From Deltaproteobacteria bacterium (GTDB taxonomy: Bacteria > Desulfobacterota > B13-G15 > RBG-16-54-18), in the NCBI GenBank assembly GCA_016927065.1, contig JAFGNJ010000021.1, positions 1 to 64,000 on the forward strand: a stretch of 64,000 nt of DNA, in the 5' to 3' direction. The position numbers and the translations under genes were made by a program. The notes below the pieces were generated by a model. The model ran no database searches. It had not been told where the DNA came from and worked only from the letters and a program-made list of their open reading frames with translations. Of this stretch, positions 44,438 through 54,567 are shown in pieces (the stretch's first letter is position 1; each line of letters opens with the position of its first letter).

Positions 44438-46119
44438 TTATTGTCCACAAAACCCTTCAACTGCTTGCTCCTGCTGGGATGGCGCAGTTTCCGTAAGGAT
44501 TTGGCCTCGATCTGCCGAATCCGCTCCCTGGTGACGGAGAAATCCTGCCCCACTTCCTCCAGGGTGTGGTCGTATTTCTCACCGATGCCGAATCTCTTCC
44601 GTAATACCCGTTCTTCACGCGGTGTAAGGGTAGCTAAAACCTTCTGAACCTGTTCCAACAAGCTTTTGTTGATAACGGCTTCGCCAGGGGAAACGGTCTT
44701 TTTGTCTTCGATGAAGTCACCCAGATGACTGTCCTCATCTTCCCCGATGGGAGTCTCCAGGGAAATCGGTTCTTTGGCTATCTTAAGAATTTTGCGTACC
44801 TTTTCCACAGGCAGCTCCATCCTTCCGGCGATCTCTTCAGGATGAGGCTCCCGCCCCAACTCTTGTACGAGATAGCGTGACGTCCTGATTAATTTGTTGA
44901 TGGTCTCAATCATATGTACGGGGATACGGATGGTCCGCGCCTGATCTGCTATCGCCCTCGTGATGGCCTGCCGAATCCACCACGTGGCATAGGTACTGAA
45001 TTTATAACCACGGGCATACTCAAACTTATCCACGGCCTTCATAAGTCCGATATTACCCTCCTGGATGAGATCCAGAAACTGGAGCCCCCGATTAGTGTAC
45101 TTCTTGGCGATACTTACCACCAATCTCAAATTGGCTCTGACCAATTCGTTTTTCGCCTCCTTGGCCATAATCTCGCCGCGCCAAATACCCTCAATGGCCT
45201 TTTTCAGCTCTTGTACGGAGAGACCAGCCTCCTGTTCAATGCGTTGGACCTTGCGGTAGGTATTCCTCACACCCTTTGCCAGTTCTACGAATTTTTCTTC
45301 GTTCAGCTTCTTTTGTTTAAAAAAGGTCTTCTTTATTCCGGGGTCCCGCTTCACTGCTCGGAGAAACGACCTTAATTTCTGTACCGGGACCCCGACCTTC
45401 TTGCCCACTAAAACCAGCTCTTCTTCCGCTTTCTCGATCTTGCGCACCAACCCTCGTATTTTTTCGACAATGGCCTCCAACTGTAGCTCTTTGAGGTTGA
45501 GCTGGGTGAGAAGCGTGATCATTTCGTCTCGTTTCTTCTGCAGTTTTTCTTCGCTTGCCGCCCCTTTTAATTTTAACTTTTTGATATCATCATCGAGGCG
45601 CCGAACTCTGTCTATGGTCCCCAGCGTTTTTTCTTTATAGAACTCTTTTTCCTCGGTGTAGCCTTCATCATCCTCAACCTCATTGGTAATATCCTTGATA
45701 TCTATTTTCCCTTGCCGAACTCCTGCTCCGATGCTGAGAACCTCCTTCACCGTCATAGGACAATTGAGGATAACCCTGATAACTTCTTTTTTACCCTCCT
45801 CTATCCTCTTAGCGATCGTCACTTCCCCTTCTCTGGTCAAAAGGGAGACACGCCCCATCTCCCGCAGGTATAACCGAACGGGATCACTGGTCCTGCCGAG
45901 GAGATCGATATCCTCGATCTCCGCCACCCGTTCCTCTTCGACAAAATCATCCTCCTCAACCTTCTGTGAGCTCACTTCCTCATCGTCTTCAATCCCCTCG
46001 ATGTCCATCTCGTTGAACATCGTCAGCATATCCTCCAACTGATCAGAGGAGACAGATTCCGAATCCACACTCTCATCGACCTCTTCAAAGTCTAAAACTT
46101 CCTTATCTTTCAATGCCAT
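44434..46119 (-). CDS. rpoD: primary RNA polymerase sigma factor (sigma-70)
   Basis: This is a 561-residue sigma factor. After a short acidic N-terminus comes region 1.2 ([11 protein letters not shown]), a charged insert at about 150-300, regions 2.1-2.4 with [33 protein letters not shown] and [17 protein letters not shown], region 3, and region 4.2 with [27 protein letters not shown]. It is the housekeeping promoter-recognition subunit. Start ATG 46119 has AAAGGAG. It follows dnaG by 28 bp in the classic macromolecular-synthesis arrangement, without rpsU. Confidence 0.98.
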   Translation of the reverse strand: MALKDKEVLDFEEVDESVDSESVSSDQLEDMLTMFNEMDIEGIEDDEEVSSQKVEEDDFVEEERVAEIEDIDLLGRTSDPVRLYLREMGRVSLLTREGEVTIAKRIEEGKKEVIRVILNCPMTVKEVLSIGAGVRQGKIDIKDITNEVEDDEGYTEEKEFYKEKTLGTIDRVRRLDDDIKKLKLKGAASEEKLQKKRDEMITLLTQLNLKELQLEAIVEKIRGLVRKIEKAEEELVLVGKKVGVPVQKLRSFLRAVKRDPGIKKTFFKQKKLNEEKFVELAKGVRNTYRKVQRIEQEAGLSVQELKKAIEGIWRGEIMAKEAKNELVRANLRLVVSIAKKYTNRGLQFLDLIQEGNIGLMKAVDKFEYARGYKFSTYATWWIRQAITRAIADQARTIRIPVHMIETINKLIRTSRYLVQELGREPHPEEIAGRMELPVEKVRKILKIAKEPISLETPIGEDEDSHLGDFIEDKKTVSPGEAVINKSLLEQVQKVLATLTPREERVLRKRFGIGEKYDHTLEEVGQDFSVTRERIRQIEAKSLRKLRHPSRSKQLKGFVDNN

Positions 46120-46147
46120 AACTCCTTTCGCTTTAAGGCTTTTATAG

Positions 46148-47929
46148 TTAGTAAGAGCCTTTCAGCCCTTCTTTTTGGAGCTTGTTGATCTGAGAGTTCA
46201 AGGTCTCCCACCGCAACGACAGAGAAGTCCCTAAGGCCTCATCACCCTGTACCTCTGCCTCTTTGATCTTTCTATTGATTCCTTCTCTTTGCCTCTTCAG
46301 GATATTTAGTTTGATATTACGAAGGCAGTCCATCACGATCCTTTCCGCCACGTTCTCATCCAGTTCTTCTTCCTGAAAGGCCAGCGCGAAGGCCAGCTCG
46401 CTCAACCCCCTCTCTCCTAATTGAGGGGCGAGCCTGTCCAACGACAAACCACCGTGATGTTGGAAATCATGGATCGCCAACTCACCGATGAACCGTAGGT
46501 TCCGGTCCTTAAAGTCCTCTACAACCCCCTCTTCAGCCACGCGAGGAATGAACTCTGGATACTGAATCATCATTTGTACAAGCTTTTTCTCCGTCGATAT
46601 GTACATCGTGGTGGTCGGTTCTTGCTCTGCACCGTGCTTGCGTACTTTACGCATGGCGAAGGCGGCATCCCGAATTTCTACTTCTTGCACCCCCATCTTC
46701 TCGGCCAAGCGCTTGAGGTAGAGATCCCTGCTCACGCCATCCTTAATCTGGAGGAGAAAGGGGAGTACGGTTTTTACCACCTTGGCCCTCCCCTCCACGG
46801 TGCCCAGATCACAACCATACATCAACGCCTCCATGGCGTATTCCATTCCAGGGACCGCCAGCTTCAGCAGGGCCTGTCGGGAACCCCCTTGTTGAAAATA
46901 ACCATCGGGGTCGAGCCCATCAGGCAGAGGTATCACCAGAGGGAATATCTCCTCTTGAACGAAAAGATGTAATCCTCTAAAAGCCGCCTTCTTGCCGGCC
47001 TCGTCGGGGTCAAAGAGGAGAAAAAAATCCTTGCCGAACCTCCTCGCAAACCTGACCTGTTCAGGCGTGAGGGCCGTCCCCAAGGTGGCCACGACGTTCT
47101 TTATCCCATGTTGTGCCATACTGAGGAGGTCAAAATACCCTTCCACAATGAAGACCTTTTCATCCTCCTTGTGAATATACTTTCGTGCAACGTTTATCCC
47201 ATAAAAGCTCGCCCCCTTTTTATAGAGGAAGGAATCCGGGGAGTTGAGATACTTCGGCTCTTTACTTTCATCCAGGACACGTCCTCCGAAGCCGATGACC
47301 CTGTCCCGCAGGTCAAAGATGGGGAACATAATCCTATCCCGGAACCGATCATACCACCCCCCTTTCTTGGGAATAATGAGGCCCAGGGCCTCGACCTCTT
47401 TTGCATTCACCCCCTTCTTTTTAAAATAGGTTACCAGGGCATCCCAGCTGGGGGGGGAATATCCGATTCTATAGTCCTCCCATACACCCCGTTCTATCCC
47501 CCTATGTGCCAGATAGTCTCTGGCGTTTTTCCCTCCCTTTTCTTCCCTGAGTTGGTTGACGTAAAAATCCAGGGCGAGGGCGTTGATATTCAGCAAACGC
47601 TCCTTCCGCTGATCCTCGGCCGTCGCCTTGACCTCGGGGATTCGCACTCCGTACCTTTGGGCGAGAGATCGAACCGCCTCTGCAAAGGAGATCTGTTCAT
47701 ACTTCATGAGAAAGGTAAAAACATTTCCTCCGATCCCACACCCAAAACAATGGAAAAGCTGTTTCTCCGGGCTCACCATAAAGGAAGGAGTCTTCTCTTG
47801 ATGAAAGGGGCATAACCCCTTATAGTTCCTCCCCGCCTTTTTAAGAGTCAGGTGGTCGGATAGGACTTCAACGATATCAGCCTGTTCCCTGATTTCTTCT
47901 ATGACCTTGTCGGGGATAATCCCTCCCAT
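46148..47929 (-). CDS. dnaG: DNA primase
   Basis: This 593-residue primase has a CHC2 zinc finger ([11 protein letters not shown] then FHCFGCG) at about 39-65, the RNA polymerase core with [21 protein letters not shown], and Toprim motifs [10 protein letters not shown] and [12 protein letters not shown]. The C-terminal helicase-binding part is present. It makes RNA primers at the replication fork. It starts 4 bp after the mutS2 stop and precedes rpoD. An in-phase GAGGAA serves as ribosome site. Confidence 0.97.
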   Translation of the reverse strand: MGGIIPDKVIEEIREQADIVEVLSDHLTLKKAGRNYKGLCPFHQEKTPSFMVSPEKQLFHCFGCGIGGNVFTFLMKYEQISFAEAVRSLAQRYGVRIPEVKATAEDQRKERLLNINALALDFYVNQLREEKGGKNARDYLAHRGIERGVWEDYRIGYSPPSWDALVTYFKKKGVNAKEVEALGLIIPKKGGWYDRFRDRIMFPIFDLRDRVIGFGGRVLDESKEPKYLNSPDSFLYKKGASFYGINVARKYIHKEDEKVFIVEGYFDLLSMAQHGIKNVVATLGTALTPEQVRFARRFGKDFFLLFDPDEAGKKAAFRGLHLFVQEEIFPLVIPLPDGLDPDGYFQQGGSRQALLKLAVPGMEYAMEALMYGCDLGTVEGRAKVVKTVLPFLLQIKDGVSRDLYLKRLAEKMGVQEVEIRDAAFAMRKVRKHGAEQEPTTTMYISTEKKLVQMMIQYPEFIPRVAEEGVVEDFKDRNLRFIGELAIHDFQHHGGLSLDRLAPQLGERGLSELAFALAFQEEELDENVAERIVMDCLRNIKLNILKRQREGINRKIKEAEVQGDEALGTSLSLRWETLNSQINKLQKEGLKGSY

Positions 47930-47933
47930 TTCC

Positions 47934-50294
47934 TCATCTCAACTCAACAATGGTGACTGCCGGACCACCTTCGTTTAACTCCCCTGCCCTAAAATTCCTT
48001 ACCCATTGGTGCCCTTTCAGATGTCCCTGTATCGCCTCTCTGAGTTTCCCTGAACCGACCCCATGAATGATCTGGACCCGATCATATTCATGCACGAGGG
48101 CGTCATCAAGAAACTTGTCTACCTGGGGGAGAGCCTCATCTACCCTGCAGCCAATCACGTTCAACTCTCCGTGGATTGCGGAGCCTGATGTTTCCAGAGA
48201 ACAATGATAGGCTATTGGCTGCTGTGTCTCTTCTTCAGTATGAGAAACAGGCCGCAACTCCGCCAACGGGGCCTTAACGCGTATGCCACCGCAGGATACC
48301 TCTGCGCGGGGAGGATCATTGAAAAGCCCTACCACTATCCCTTCTTTGCCTAAGGATACGACCTCCACCCGATCCCCTTTGAAAAATTCTCCGTCGCCGC
48401 CTCCACGACGTCTTTCTTGCGGGAAGCGCCCCATGAAGTCGTCTTTTATTCGTTTGGCCTCGCCCTTTAACACCGAAGCCCCTTCTTGATTTTCCTCGGC
48501 CTTCTTCAAGACCTGCCTGAGACGAACCTCTAAGGCATGAATGATCTTCTTTCCATCTTCCTCAGTTCGCGCAAGAATCCCCTGTTTTTTCTCCCGGATC
48601 ACCTCCGCGGCACGGCACAGCCGATCCCGATGCTGCACGGCTTCTTCTTGTGCCCGAACCGCTGCCGCCCGCTCCCCCTCCAGCTCATGGTGCAGGCGCT
48701 CAAGCTTTCCCATGAGTTCCTCCAGCTGACCGTGGACTTCATCCTGATACCCGTGGGCGTCATCCAAAATCTCCTTTTTGAGTCCCAGCCTCTGGGCGAT
48801 AAGAAAGGTTTGACTCGTTCCCGGCCTTCCGTAAAGGAGGCGATAGGTGGGTTTGAGAGTCTTCTGATCAAATTCCACGGCTACGTTTACTACACCCTCA
48901 TGACGATAGGCATAGGCCTTCAAAGGATTAAAGTGACTGGTGACTACGGCATATCCGCCGCTCTGCCTGATATAATCCAGAAGCCCCATGGCAAGGGCAG
49001 CCCCTTGAGAGTACTCTGTCCCAACCCCGATTTCATCTATGAGCAGCAAGGTCGTATCATCAATCCCATCCGTGACCCGATTAAGCCACTGGACAAAAGA
49101 AGAAAAGGTGCTCAGATGTTCCTGAAGATTCTGCTCATCCCCGATATAGGCGAATACGTTTCGAAAGAAGGTTACCTCACTATCCGGGGCGGCGGGGATG
49201 TGTAATCCCGACTGTGCCATCAATGTTAGAAGGCCGAGGGTCTTCAGCGCAACGGTCTTCCCTCCTGTATTGGCCCCACTGATCACCAGGATTCTCTGAC
49301 TATGGTCAAGGTGTAGATCAATGGGAACCACCTCTTCCCCCTTCCCTTCCTTCTGGGCCTGGATCAAGAGGGGGTGTCGTGCGGCTATCATCCGCACCCG
49401 TCCCTCTGTGTTTATGGCGGGGTGAATACCATTCAGATACATACTCAATGTGGCCTTGGCATAGATGGCATCAACCCTCCCCTGGAGGGCCATGTCATGA
49501 AGGAGTTCATCTCGTTGTTCTCGGACTAGCGTGGTCAGTCCCTTAAGGATTTTTTCCTCTTCTTCTTTCTCTTCTCTCAGCAGGACGTTTAACTCATTAT
49601 TGAGCTCTACGACCTCCAGAGGTTCCACATAAAGACTCATCCGTGACTGAGAGTAATCGTGAACGATCCCTTTAATCGTTCCTTTACAATCGGCTCTGAT
49701 CAAGAGCACCGCGCGGCCATTCCGCTGAGTAATTACCTCATCTTGGAGGGCCCCCTGTAATTCTTTGCGGTGCACGAGGGTGTCCAATCGCTCCTGAATA
49801 CCCTCCCGGACCTTCTTTATCTTCCCCCTGACCTTTTTAAGGTGGGGACTTGCCTCGTCATATATCTCACCCTTCGGACTAATGGCCCGCTCAATCTCTT
49901 TGAGCAGTCCTCCGGGGGCGAAAAAAGATTCCCCTATCTCCTTCAATGAGACATACCGTTCGTCCAATTCTCGAAAAAAGCGTTTCAGAGCATTGGACGC
50001 CCGAACAGAAGCAGCCACCGTCAAGATTTCCAGGGGGGAAAGTATCGTCCCCTCAATTCGAGTCCGCTGAAGGGGGGGTTCAATGTCTTCCATCCCGTGT
50101 AAGGGTACATGTGCCCCACCCTCCAGGATTTCTCTGAGGGCTGTTATCTCTATCAGGAGATCTTCAACCTGCCGGGGATCAGTGAGGGGCCAAATCCTCT
50201 CACACGCTCTTCTGCCTAGATCAGAAGAGGCAAAACCCGTAAGCAGGCTCACTATTTGATTATACTCCATCGAGGAAAGCGCGTGGGCATCCAT
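47934..50294 (-). CDS. mutS2: MutS2-family endonuclease/ribosome-associated ATPase
   Basis: This is a 786-residue protein. MutS-type core without the mismatch-recognition domain: Walker A ISGANTGGKTVALK at about 340, Walker B LLIDEIGVGTEYSQG, then a coiled-coil of about 520-620 and a C-terminal Smr domain that contains the HGVGSGKLR motif. MutS2 proteins suppress recombination between diverged sequences, and some members resolve collided ribosomes. Complete for the family. It is transcribed with dnaG and rpoD. Confidence 0.95.
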   Translation of the reverse strand: MDAHALSSMEYNQIVSLLTGFASSDLGRRACERIWPLTDPRQVEDLLIEITALREILEGGAHVPLHGMEDIEPPLQRTRIEGTILSPLEILTVAASVRASNALKRFFRELDERYVSLKEIGESFFAPGGLLKEIERAISPKGEIYDEASPHLKKVRGKIKKVREGIQERLDTLVHRKELQGALQDEVITQRNGRAVLLIRADCKGTIKGIVHDYSQSRMSLYVEPLEVVELNNELNVLLREEKEEEEKILKGLTTLVREQRDELLHDMALQGRVDAIYAKATLSMYLNGIHPAINTEGRVRMIAARHPLLIQAQKEGKGEEVVPIDLHLDHSQRILVISGANTGGKTVALKTLGLLTLMAQSGLHIPAAPDSEVTFFRNVFAYIGDEQNLQEHLSTFSSFVQWLNRVTDGIDDTTLLLIDEIGVGTEYSQGAALAMGLLDYIRQSGGYAVVTSHFNPLKAYAYRHEGVVNVAVEFDQKTLKPTYRLLYGRPGTSQTFLIAQRLGLKKEILDDAHGYQDEVHGQLEELMGKLERLHHELEGERAAAVRAQEEAVQHRDRLCRAAEVIREKKQGILARTEEDGKKIIHALEVRLRQVLKKAEENQEGASVLKGEAKRIKDDFMGRFPQERRRGGGDGEFFKGDRVEVVSLGKEGIVVGLFNDPPRAEVSCGGIRVKAPLAELRPVSHTEEETQQPIAYHCSLETSGSAIHGELNVIGCRVDEALPQVDKFLDDALVHEYDRVQIIHGVGSGKLREAIQGHLKGHQWVRNFRAGELNEGGPAVTIVELR

Positions 50295-50416
50295 CTCGTG
50301 AACGATTTCCTTGGGGATATAATATGCACCCCCTCAGTGCATTATGTGTCACTTACCTTAACTAACTATGTGAACCATGCAATAGAATTACAGTAAGCGA
50401 ACTGCAGCTCTTTTGA

Positions 50417-50863
50417 TTATCCCGAGAGCCTTTTGTGAACCAATTCGTTGACCACCTTCCCCTCAGCCCTACCGGCGATCCGGGGCATCAGGACCTTCAT
50501 CACCTTCCCCATCTCTTGAGGGGTAGAGACCCCCGTCTCCTCCAAGGCCTTGGAAATCTCTGCCTCCAGCTCTTCGGGGGTAAGCTGTTGTGGTAAAAAA
50601 GCTTGAAGGACTTCTAATTCCTTCTTCTCTTTGGCCACCAGATCTTCCCTCTGGCCGGTCTTAAATTGCTCTATGGATTCCTTGCCCCTTTTTATTAATC
50701 CCGATATTACTTGGATCTCTTCCTGCTCCGATAATTCCTTACGAAGCTCCTTTTCCTTATTTTGGACGGCCGCCAGAGCTAATCGAAGGGTAGAAAGCTT
50801 CGATTTTTCTTTTTCTTTGGCGGCAGACTTCATATCCTCCATTAATCTCTCTTTAATGCCCAT
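50417..50863 (-). CDS. yqeY: GatB/YqeY domain protein
   Basis: This 148-residue protein is a stand-alone YqeY domain: MGIKERLMEDMKSAAKEKEKSKL at the start, LSEQEEIQVISGLIKRGKESIEQF in the middle and APRAEGK-type MPRIAGRAEGKVVNELV at the end. It is related to the tail of GatB, but its own function is not settled. It often precedes dnaG-rpoD together with rpsU; rpsU is absent here. It has its own promoter and lies 122 bp upstream of mutS2. Confidence 0.93.
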   Translation of the reverse strand: MGIKERLMEDMKSAAKEKEKSKLSTLRLALAAVQNKEKELRKELSEQEEIQVISGLIKRGKESIEQFKTGQREDLVAKEKKELEVLQAFLPQQLTPEELEAEISKALEETGVSTPQEMGKVMKVLMPRIAGRAEGKVVNELVHKRLSG

Positions 50864-50901
50864 TAAGACCTCTCTTAAAATCTTATTTACTTAAATTTAT
50901 A

Positions 50902-50929
50902 AGTATAACACCATAAAACAACAAGTCAA
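50902..50929 (-). promoter_or_regulatory. promoter of the yqeY-mutS2-dnaG-rpoD operon
   Basis: On the minus strand TTGACT (50924-50929), a 16-base spacer and TATACT (50902-50907) lie about 40 bases before the yqeY ATG at 50863. Confidence 0.6.
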
Positions 50930-51018
50930 GAAGCCGATACAATTTACCAAAAAATACTAAATACTTGACAACAAGAAGAAAAAACTGTAAACAAATAAAA
51001 AGCTATTGCAACACGGTC

Positions 51019-51046
51019 TTGTCTTAAGCCTTAAAAAGTATACAAT
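51019..51046 (+). promoter_or_regulatory. candidate promoter of the PilZ gene
   Basis: TTGTCT (51019-51024), a 16-base spacer and TACAAT (51041-51046) precede the ATG at 51065. A further TTGACA at 50965-50970 has only a weak -10 partner (TAAACA). Confidence 0.4.
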
Positions 51047-51064
51047 GTTACTATATGGAAGCTT

Positions 51065-51472
51065 ATGGTTGATGAAGAGAAAGAGAGACGAAGATTTCAA
51101 CGCATTTTCTTCTCTTTAAAAGATGAGATCATAGGTATCTTTAGCTTTCCAGACCTTCAAAGAGGTGTATTAGCGGCGCATATCATCAATGTAAGTGAAG
51201 GTGGTATGGGTCTCGTCCTCAACAAAGAAGAGAAGAACAGAATTAAAAAAGGGGATCAGCTAACCCTTGCTCAGGTCAGGGGAATAAAAGGCCTCGAATC
51301 CCTCAGACACGTAGAGGTTGAAATTAAATGGATTCTTGACAATCCATCCTTAGAATTAATCGGATTTGGCTGTGAATTCGTTAACTTCACTGAGCTCTTG
51401 CAAGATGCACTCAGGGTTTTTATCGATTCTTGGTATAGGCTTAAAATGGGGGAACCAAAGGATACAGCATAA
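51065..51472 (+). CDS. PilZ-domain protein, probable c-di-GMP receptor
   Basis: This is a 135-residue single PilZ domain. The two binding motifs are intact: RxxxR at Arg9-Arg13 (RRRFQR) and NxSxxG at Asn42-Gly47 (NVSEGG). These residues bind an intercalated c-di-GMP dimer in known members. The protein therefore probably acts as an effector of the second messenger made and broken by the enzymes at 28-42 kb, although it is not next to them. What it controls cannot be seen; the domain has no other output part. Confidence 0.85.
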   Translation: MVDEEKERRRFQRIFFSLKDEIIGIFSFPDLQRGVLAAHIINVSEGGMGLVLNKEEKNRIKKGDQLTLAQVRGIKGLESLRHVEVEIKWILDNPSLELIGFGCEFVNFTELLQDALRVFIDSWYRLKMGEPKDTA

Positions 51473-51574
51473 AGAAGTAGTGACTGCCAAAAAACATAAT
51501 CCCATCGTGCCTTCGTGATCAAGGAATTTTTTTATGGGGGCTAGCCGCAATTGACTGAATAAAAGGAGGTATAT

Positions 51575-52693
51575 ATGGGTAAGAATAACGTCGTTTTTTT
51601 GGAGGTCATAGAATGGTTCGACGAGACCGGCCGGGAACTGGTGCACCGGATACCGGAAGAGGGATCGGGTGAGATCAAATTAGGGGCCCAGCTCATCGTC
51701 AGAGAAAGTCAGGCTGCTGTTCTGTTTTATAAAGGAAAGGCCGGCGATGCCTTCGCTCCCGGCCGTCACACCCTGACGACGGCCAATATCCCGGTCTTGA
51801 CCAAGATCTTGGCCATTCCCTGGGCCATGACCAGCCCCCTGCGTGCCGAGGTATACCTCGTCAACATGAAGGTTTTCCCCAACCTCAAGTGGGGTACGAG
51901 AGATCCAGTGGCCTTCAAGGACGCGGATCTCGGCCTCATCCGCCTCAGGGCCCACGGCGTATTCAACATTCAAGTGGTCCAGCCGGTGCTCTTTATCAAC
52001 ACCCTGGTGGGGACCATGGGGATATTCACGGCAGATGAAATCGAGGAATACCTCAAGCGGGTCATCGTCTCGCGCTTCAATGACCATTTGGGAGAACACC
52101 TGGACAGCCTCTTCAACCTCCCCGGACGCTATGACGAACTCTCGGAAGGTCTGCAAAAGCGACTGCAAGCGGATTTCAGCCGCTTCGGCATCGGGTTGGA
52201 GCACATCTATATTACCTCCATCACCCCGCCGCCCGAGGTGCAGCAGGCCATCGATGATAAGAGCCGTCTCGGTGTGCTTCAGGATCTGGACAAATTAATC
52301 AAGATGAAGGCGGCCATAGCCATGGAAAAGGCTGCGGAGTCGACCGCCTCAGCCGGTTCCGGTATGGGCATGGGTATGGGGCTCATGATGCCGGCCATGT
52401 TTGCCGAGGCACTGAGGCCCCAGGCCAAGGTACCTCAGCAAACAGCCACATGCCCGGACTGCAACAATCCTATACCCACAGACGCCACCTTCTGCCCCCA
52501 CTGCGGTCACCAGCAGGTGGTGTTCCATCAATGTGCCACCTGCGGCAAAAACATACCGCCGAACGCCAAGTTCTGCTCCAAGTGCGGAAGTCCGACGGAT
52601 ACAAAACCGGCGCCCAAGGTCTGCCCCCAGTGTAAGGTCGAAAACCTACCCGACGCCATCTTCTGCAACCAGTGCGGGGAAAAATTGACATAG
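51575..52693 (+). CDS. SPFH-domain protein with C-terminal zinc ribbons
   Basis: This is a 372-residue protein. Residues 1-245 form an SPFH (band-7-like) domain of the YdjI/virion-core type, with GAQLIVRESQAAVLFYKGKA at the start and FGIGLEHIYITSITPPPEVQQAID near the end. A Gly/Met-rich linker (about 265-285) leads to three zinc ribbons, each with two CxxC pairs. AAGGAGGT precedes ATG. Such soluble SPFH proteins assemble on membranes in some bacteria, but the job of this type is unknown. The next gene begins without a gap and encodes another zinc-ribbon protein. Confidence 0.85.
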   Translation: MGKNNVVFLEVIEWFDETGRELVHRIPEEGSGEIKLGAQLIVRESQAAVLFYKGKAGDAFAPGRHTLTTANIPVLTKILAIPWAMTSPLRAEVYLVNMKVFPNLKWGTRDPVAFKDADLGLIRLRAHGVFNIQVVQPVLFINTLVGTMGIFTADEIEEYLKRVIVSRFNDHLGEHLDSLFNLPGRYDELSEGLQKRLQADFSRFGIGLEHIYITSITPPPEVQQAIDDKSRLGVLQDLDKLIKMKAAIAMEKAAESTASAGSGMGMGMGLMMPAMFAEALRPQAKVPQQTATCPDCNNPIPTDATFCPHCGHQQVVFHQCATCGKNIPPNAKFCSKCGSPTDTKPAPKVCPQCKVENLPDAIFCNQCGEKLT

Positions 52694-53920
52694 ATGGGTT
52701 TCACCATTGAGCAAGAGTGTCCCCAATGCGGTGCCCCCATTGACCTGGACGAAACCGATCACCTGATCCTCTGCCCCTATTGCCATGTCAAAAATTACCT
52801 CTTCGCCCGAGACTATTTCCGCCTGCTCTTACCCCATAAGGCGCCTGATCACGATATTATCTATGCACCGTATATACGCATGAAAGGCGAGGTATACCTC
52901 TGCAAGGGCGCGTCTATCCGCCACAGCATTGTGGACGTCACCCATCAGGGCTCGGGATCAAAGCAGTTGCCCGTTTCACTGGGGATCAGACCCCAGGCCA
53001 TGAAGATGCGATTTGCCACCCCGGAGGTACCGGGGACCTTCCTGCAATGCACGCTCAGCCCTTCAGATGTGCTGACCACGATGAACAAGCGCACGTCGGT
53101 TTTCTCGCCGGGCAAACTCTTCCACCGTGCCTATATCGGTGAGACCTTCAGCCTTATCTACCAACCCCTCTTTGTGCACGACAACAGGGTGTACGATGCG
53201 GTGATCAACAGACCTCTGGCCCAACTGCCCGATAGCGAAGATGTGTTTCCCCCAGCAAAAGATGCACATCCGAAGTGGAACATCACCTTTATGGCCACTC
53301 TATGCCCGCAGTGCGGCTGGAACCTCGAGGGAGAACGGGACAGCGTGGTCTTGACCTGCGGTAATTGCGATACGGCCTGGGAGGCGTCAGAGGCTCATTT
53401 TACCCCCGTAGCCTTCGGTGTGGTTTCCGGCAGGGGGGACAATATCAACTATCTGCCCTTTTGGAAGATAACCGCCCGAGATGAAGGGCTGGGTATTAAC
53501 ACTTATGGTGATTTTATCCGAGTCACAAAACAGCCCGCGGTGATGCAGAGCGGTCTAAGCAACACAGCGTTGTCTTTCTGGATCCCGGCCTTTAAAATTC
53601 GACCAAAAATTTTTTTGCGTCTGGCCAAACAGATGACCATCTTGCAGAGAGACTGGACCATGGAAGAGCGCATCCCCAAGAAGACCCTCTATCCCGTGAC
53701 GCTCCCGCACAGTGAGGCCATCCAGAGCTTGAACGTCACCCTGGCCAGTGCTGTGATGACCAGAAGTAAATTCTTCCCACTGCTTCCAGACGTCAACTTT
53801 ACCGTCATACAATCCCACCTGGTCTACCTTCCTTTTAGGGCCGTAGGCAACGATATGATCGAGGAACACCTAAATATCTGTATCAACAAAAATACTCTTA
53901 AGTACGGCCATTATCTCTAG
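52694..53920 (+). CDS. zinc-ribbon protein partner of SPFH protein, function unknown
   Basis: A 408-residue protein I cannot place in a named family. Residues 9-30 hold a zinc ribbon (CPQCG and CPYCH); a second lies near 205-226 (CPQCGWNLEG then CGNCDTAWE). Between them is a mostly beta-rich region (MKMRFATPEVPGTFLQCTL), and after about residue 260 another domain with a conserved-looking FWIPAFKIRPK. The gene begins directly after the stop of the SPFH gene, so the two are made together and may form a complex at the membrane. No membrane helix is visible in this partner. Confidence 0.8.
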   Translation: MGFTIEQECPQCGAPIDLDETDHLILCPYCHVKNYLFARDYFRLLLPHKAPDHDIIYAPYIRMKGEVYLCKGASIRHSIVDVTHQGSGSKQLPVSLGIRPQAMKMRFATPEVPGTFLQCTLSPSDVLTTMNKRTSVFSPGKLFHRAYIGETFSLIYQPLFVHDNRVYDAVINRPLAQLPDSEDVFPPAKDAHPKWNITFMATLCPQCGWNLEGERDSVVLTCGNCDTAWEASEAHFTPVAFGVVSGRGDNINYLPFWKITARDEGLGINTYGDFIRVTKQPAVMQSGLSNTALSFWIPAFKIRPKIFLRLAKQMTILQRDWTMEERIPKKTLYPVTLPHSEAIQSLNVTLASAVMTRSKFFPLLPDVNFTVIQSHLVYLPFRAVGNDMIEEHLNICINKNTLKYGHYL

Positions 53921-54137
53921 GCAAATGGTACTGTGGGGTCAGGATACCACAATTATTGCTTGACTACGCGGGATAAAGGCGTTATTCTCGGCTACCAGAC
54001 AAAAAAGAAGGGAGATTCCCCTAAAACCTCAGAAGGACGTAATGGGATCGAAGAGATGTCTGAAATATGGTTGTGCTTATTAGAAAGATCCTTTTCTTCG
54101 ACAGTGCCTTACTGCTGTAAGATGGCGAATCCTATAC

Positions 54138-54428
54138 GTGACTGTGCAACCGAGTAGTAAGTTTAGAATGGGGGTTATCGTATTAGTAATCAGTCAGTTC
54201 CTTGGATGGGGGGGTATTGTTTTGTTGTGTTCCTTGGTCATCAAGACAAGCAAACCTGCTATGCATTTCTTTGGTGTCGGTATCTACACAGTAAGTTGGG
54301 GATTGTTCGGTGGGGGAGTAATACTGGCGGGTCCCAAAGGAATCCACATCGTACGAAATATATTAAAGAAATATTTGGTATTTTTGTCTCCTCGATTCAA
54401 GGGTGCTAAAAAAGACGGTAACCTTTGA
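54138..54428 (+). CDS. small two-helix membrane protein
   Basis: This is a 96-residue protein with two hydrophobic segments (about 12-35 and 43-65) and a basic tail. GVIVLVISQFLGWGG and SWGLFGGGVILAGPKG are rich in glycine, as in close-packed small membrane proteins. The GTG start at 54138 is uncertain; an ATG at 54168 would still include both helices. Function unknown. A stretch just before it (53933-54157) is open but shows no coding features. Confidence 0.5.
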   Translation: MTVQPSSKFRMGVIVLVISQFLGWGGIVLLCSLVIKTSKPAMHFFGVGIYTVSWGLFGGGVILAGPKGIHIVRNILKKYLVFLSPRFKGAKKDGNL

Positions 54429-54567
54429 ATCTCAATACCTCGAATTTCTTCTCTGTTAAATACTTGACAATAATAGTTATTATATGTTAACATTTTCTAT
54501 ACGTTGCATGCAAAAATTGTTTTTTGGAAGACAATAAATCAAGAACAATATAATAAAAGAATAAACA

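Noticed and set aside
53933-54157. 74-codon open frame between the zinc-ribbon gene and the small membrane protein
   Set aside because: No ribosome site, irregular composition, no hydrophobic or domain pattern; it overlaps the better-supported small membrane protein gene.
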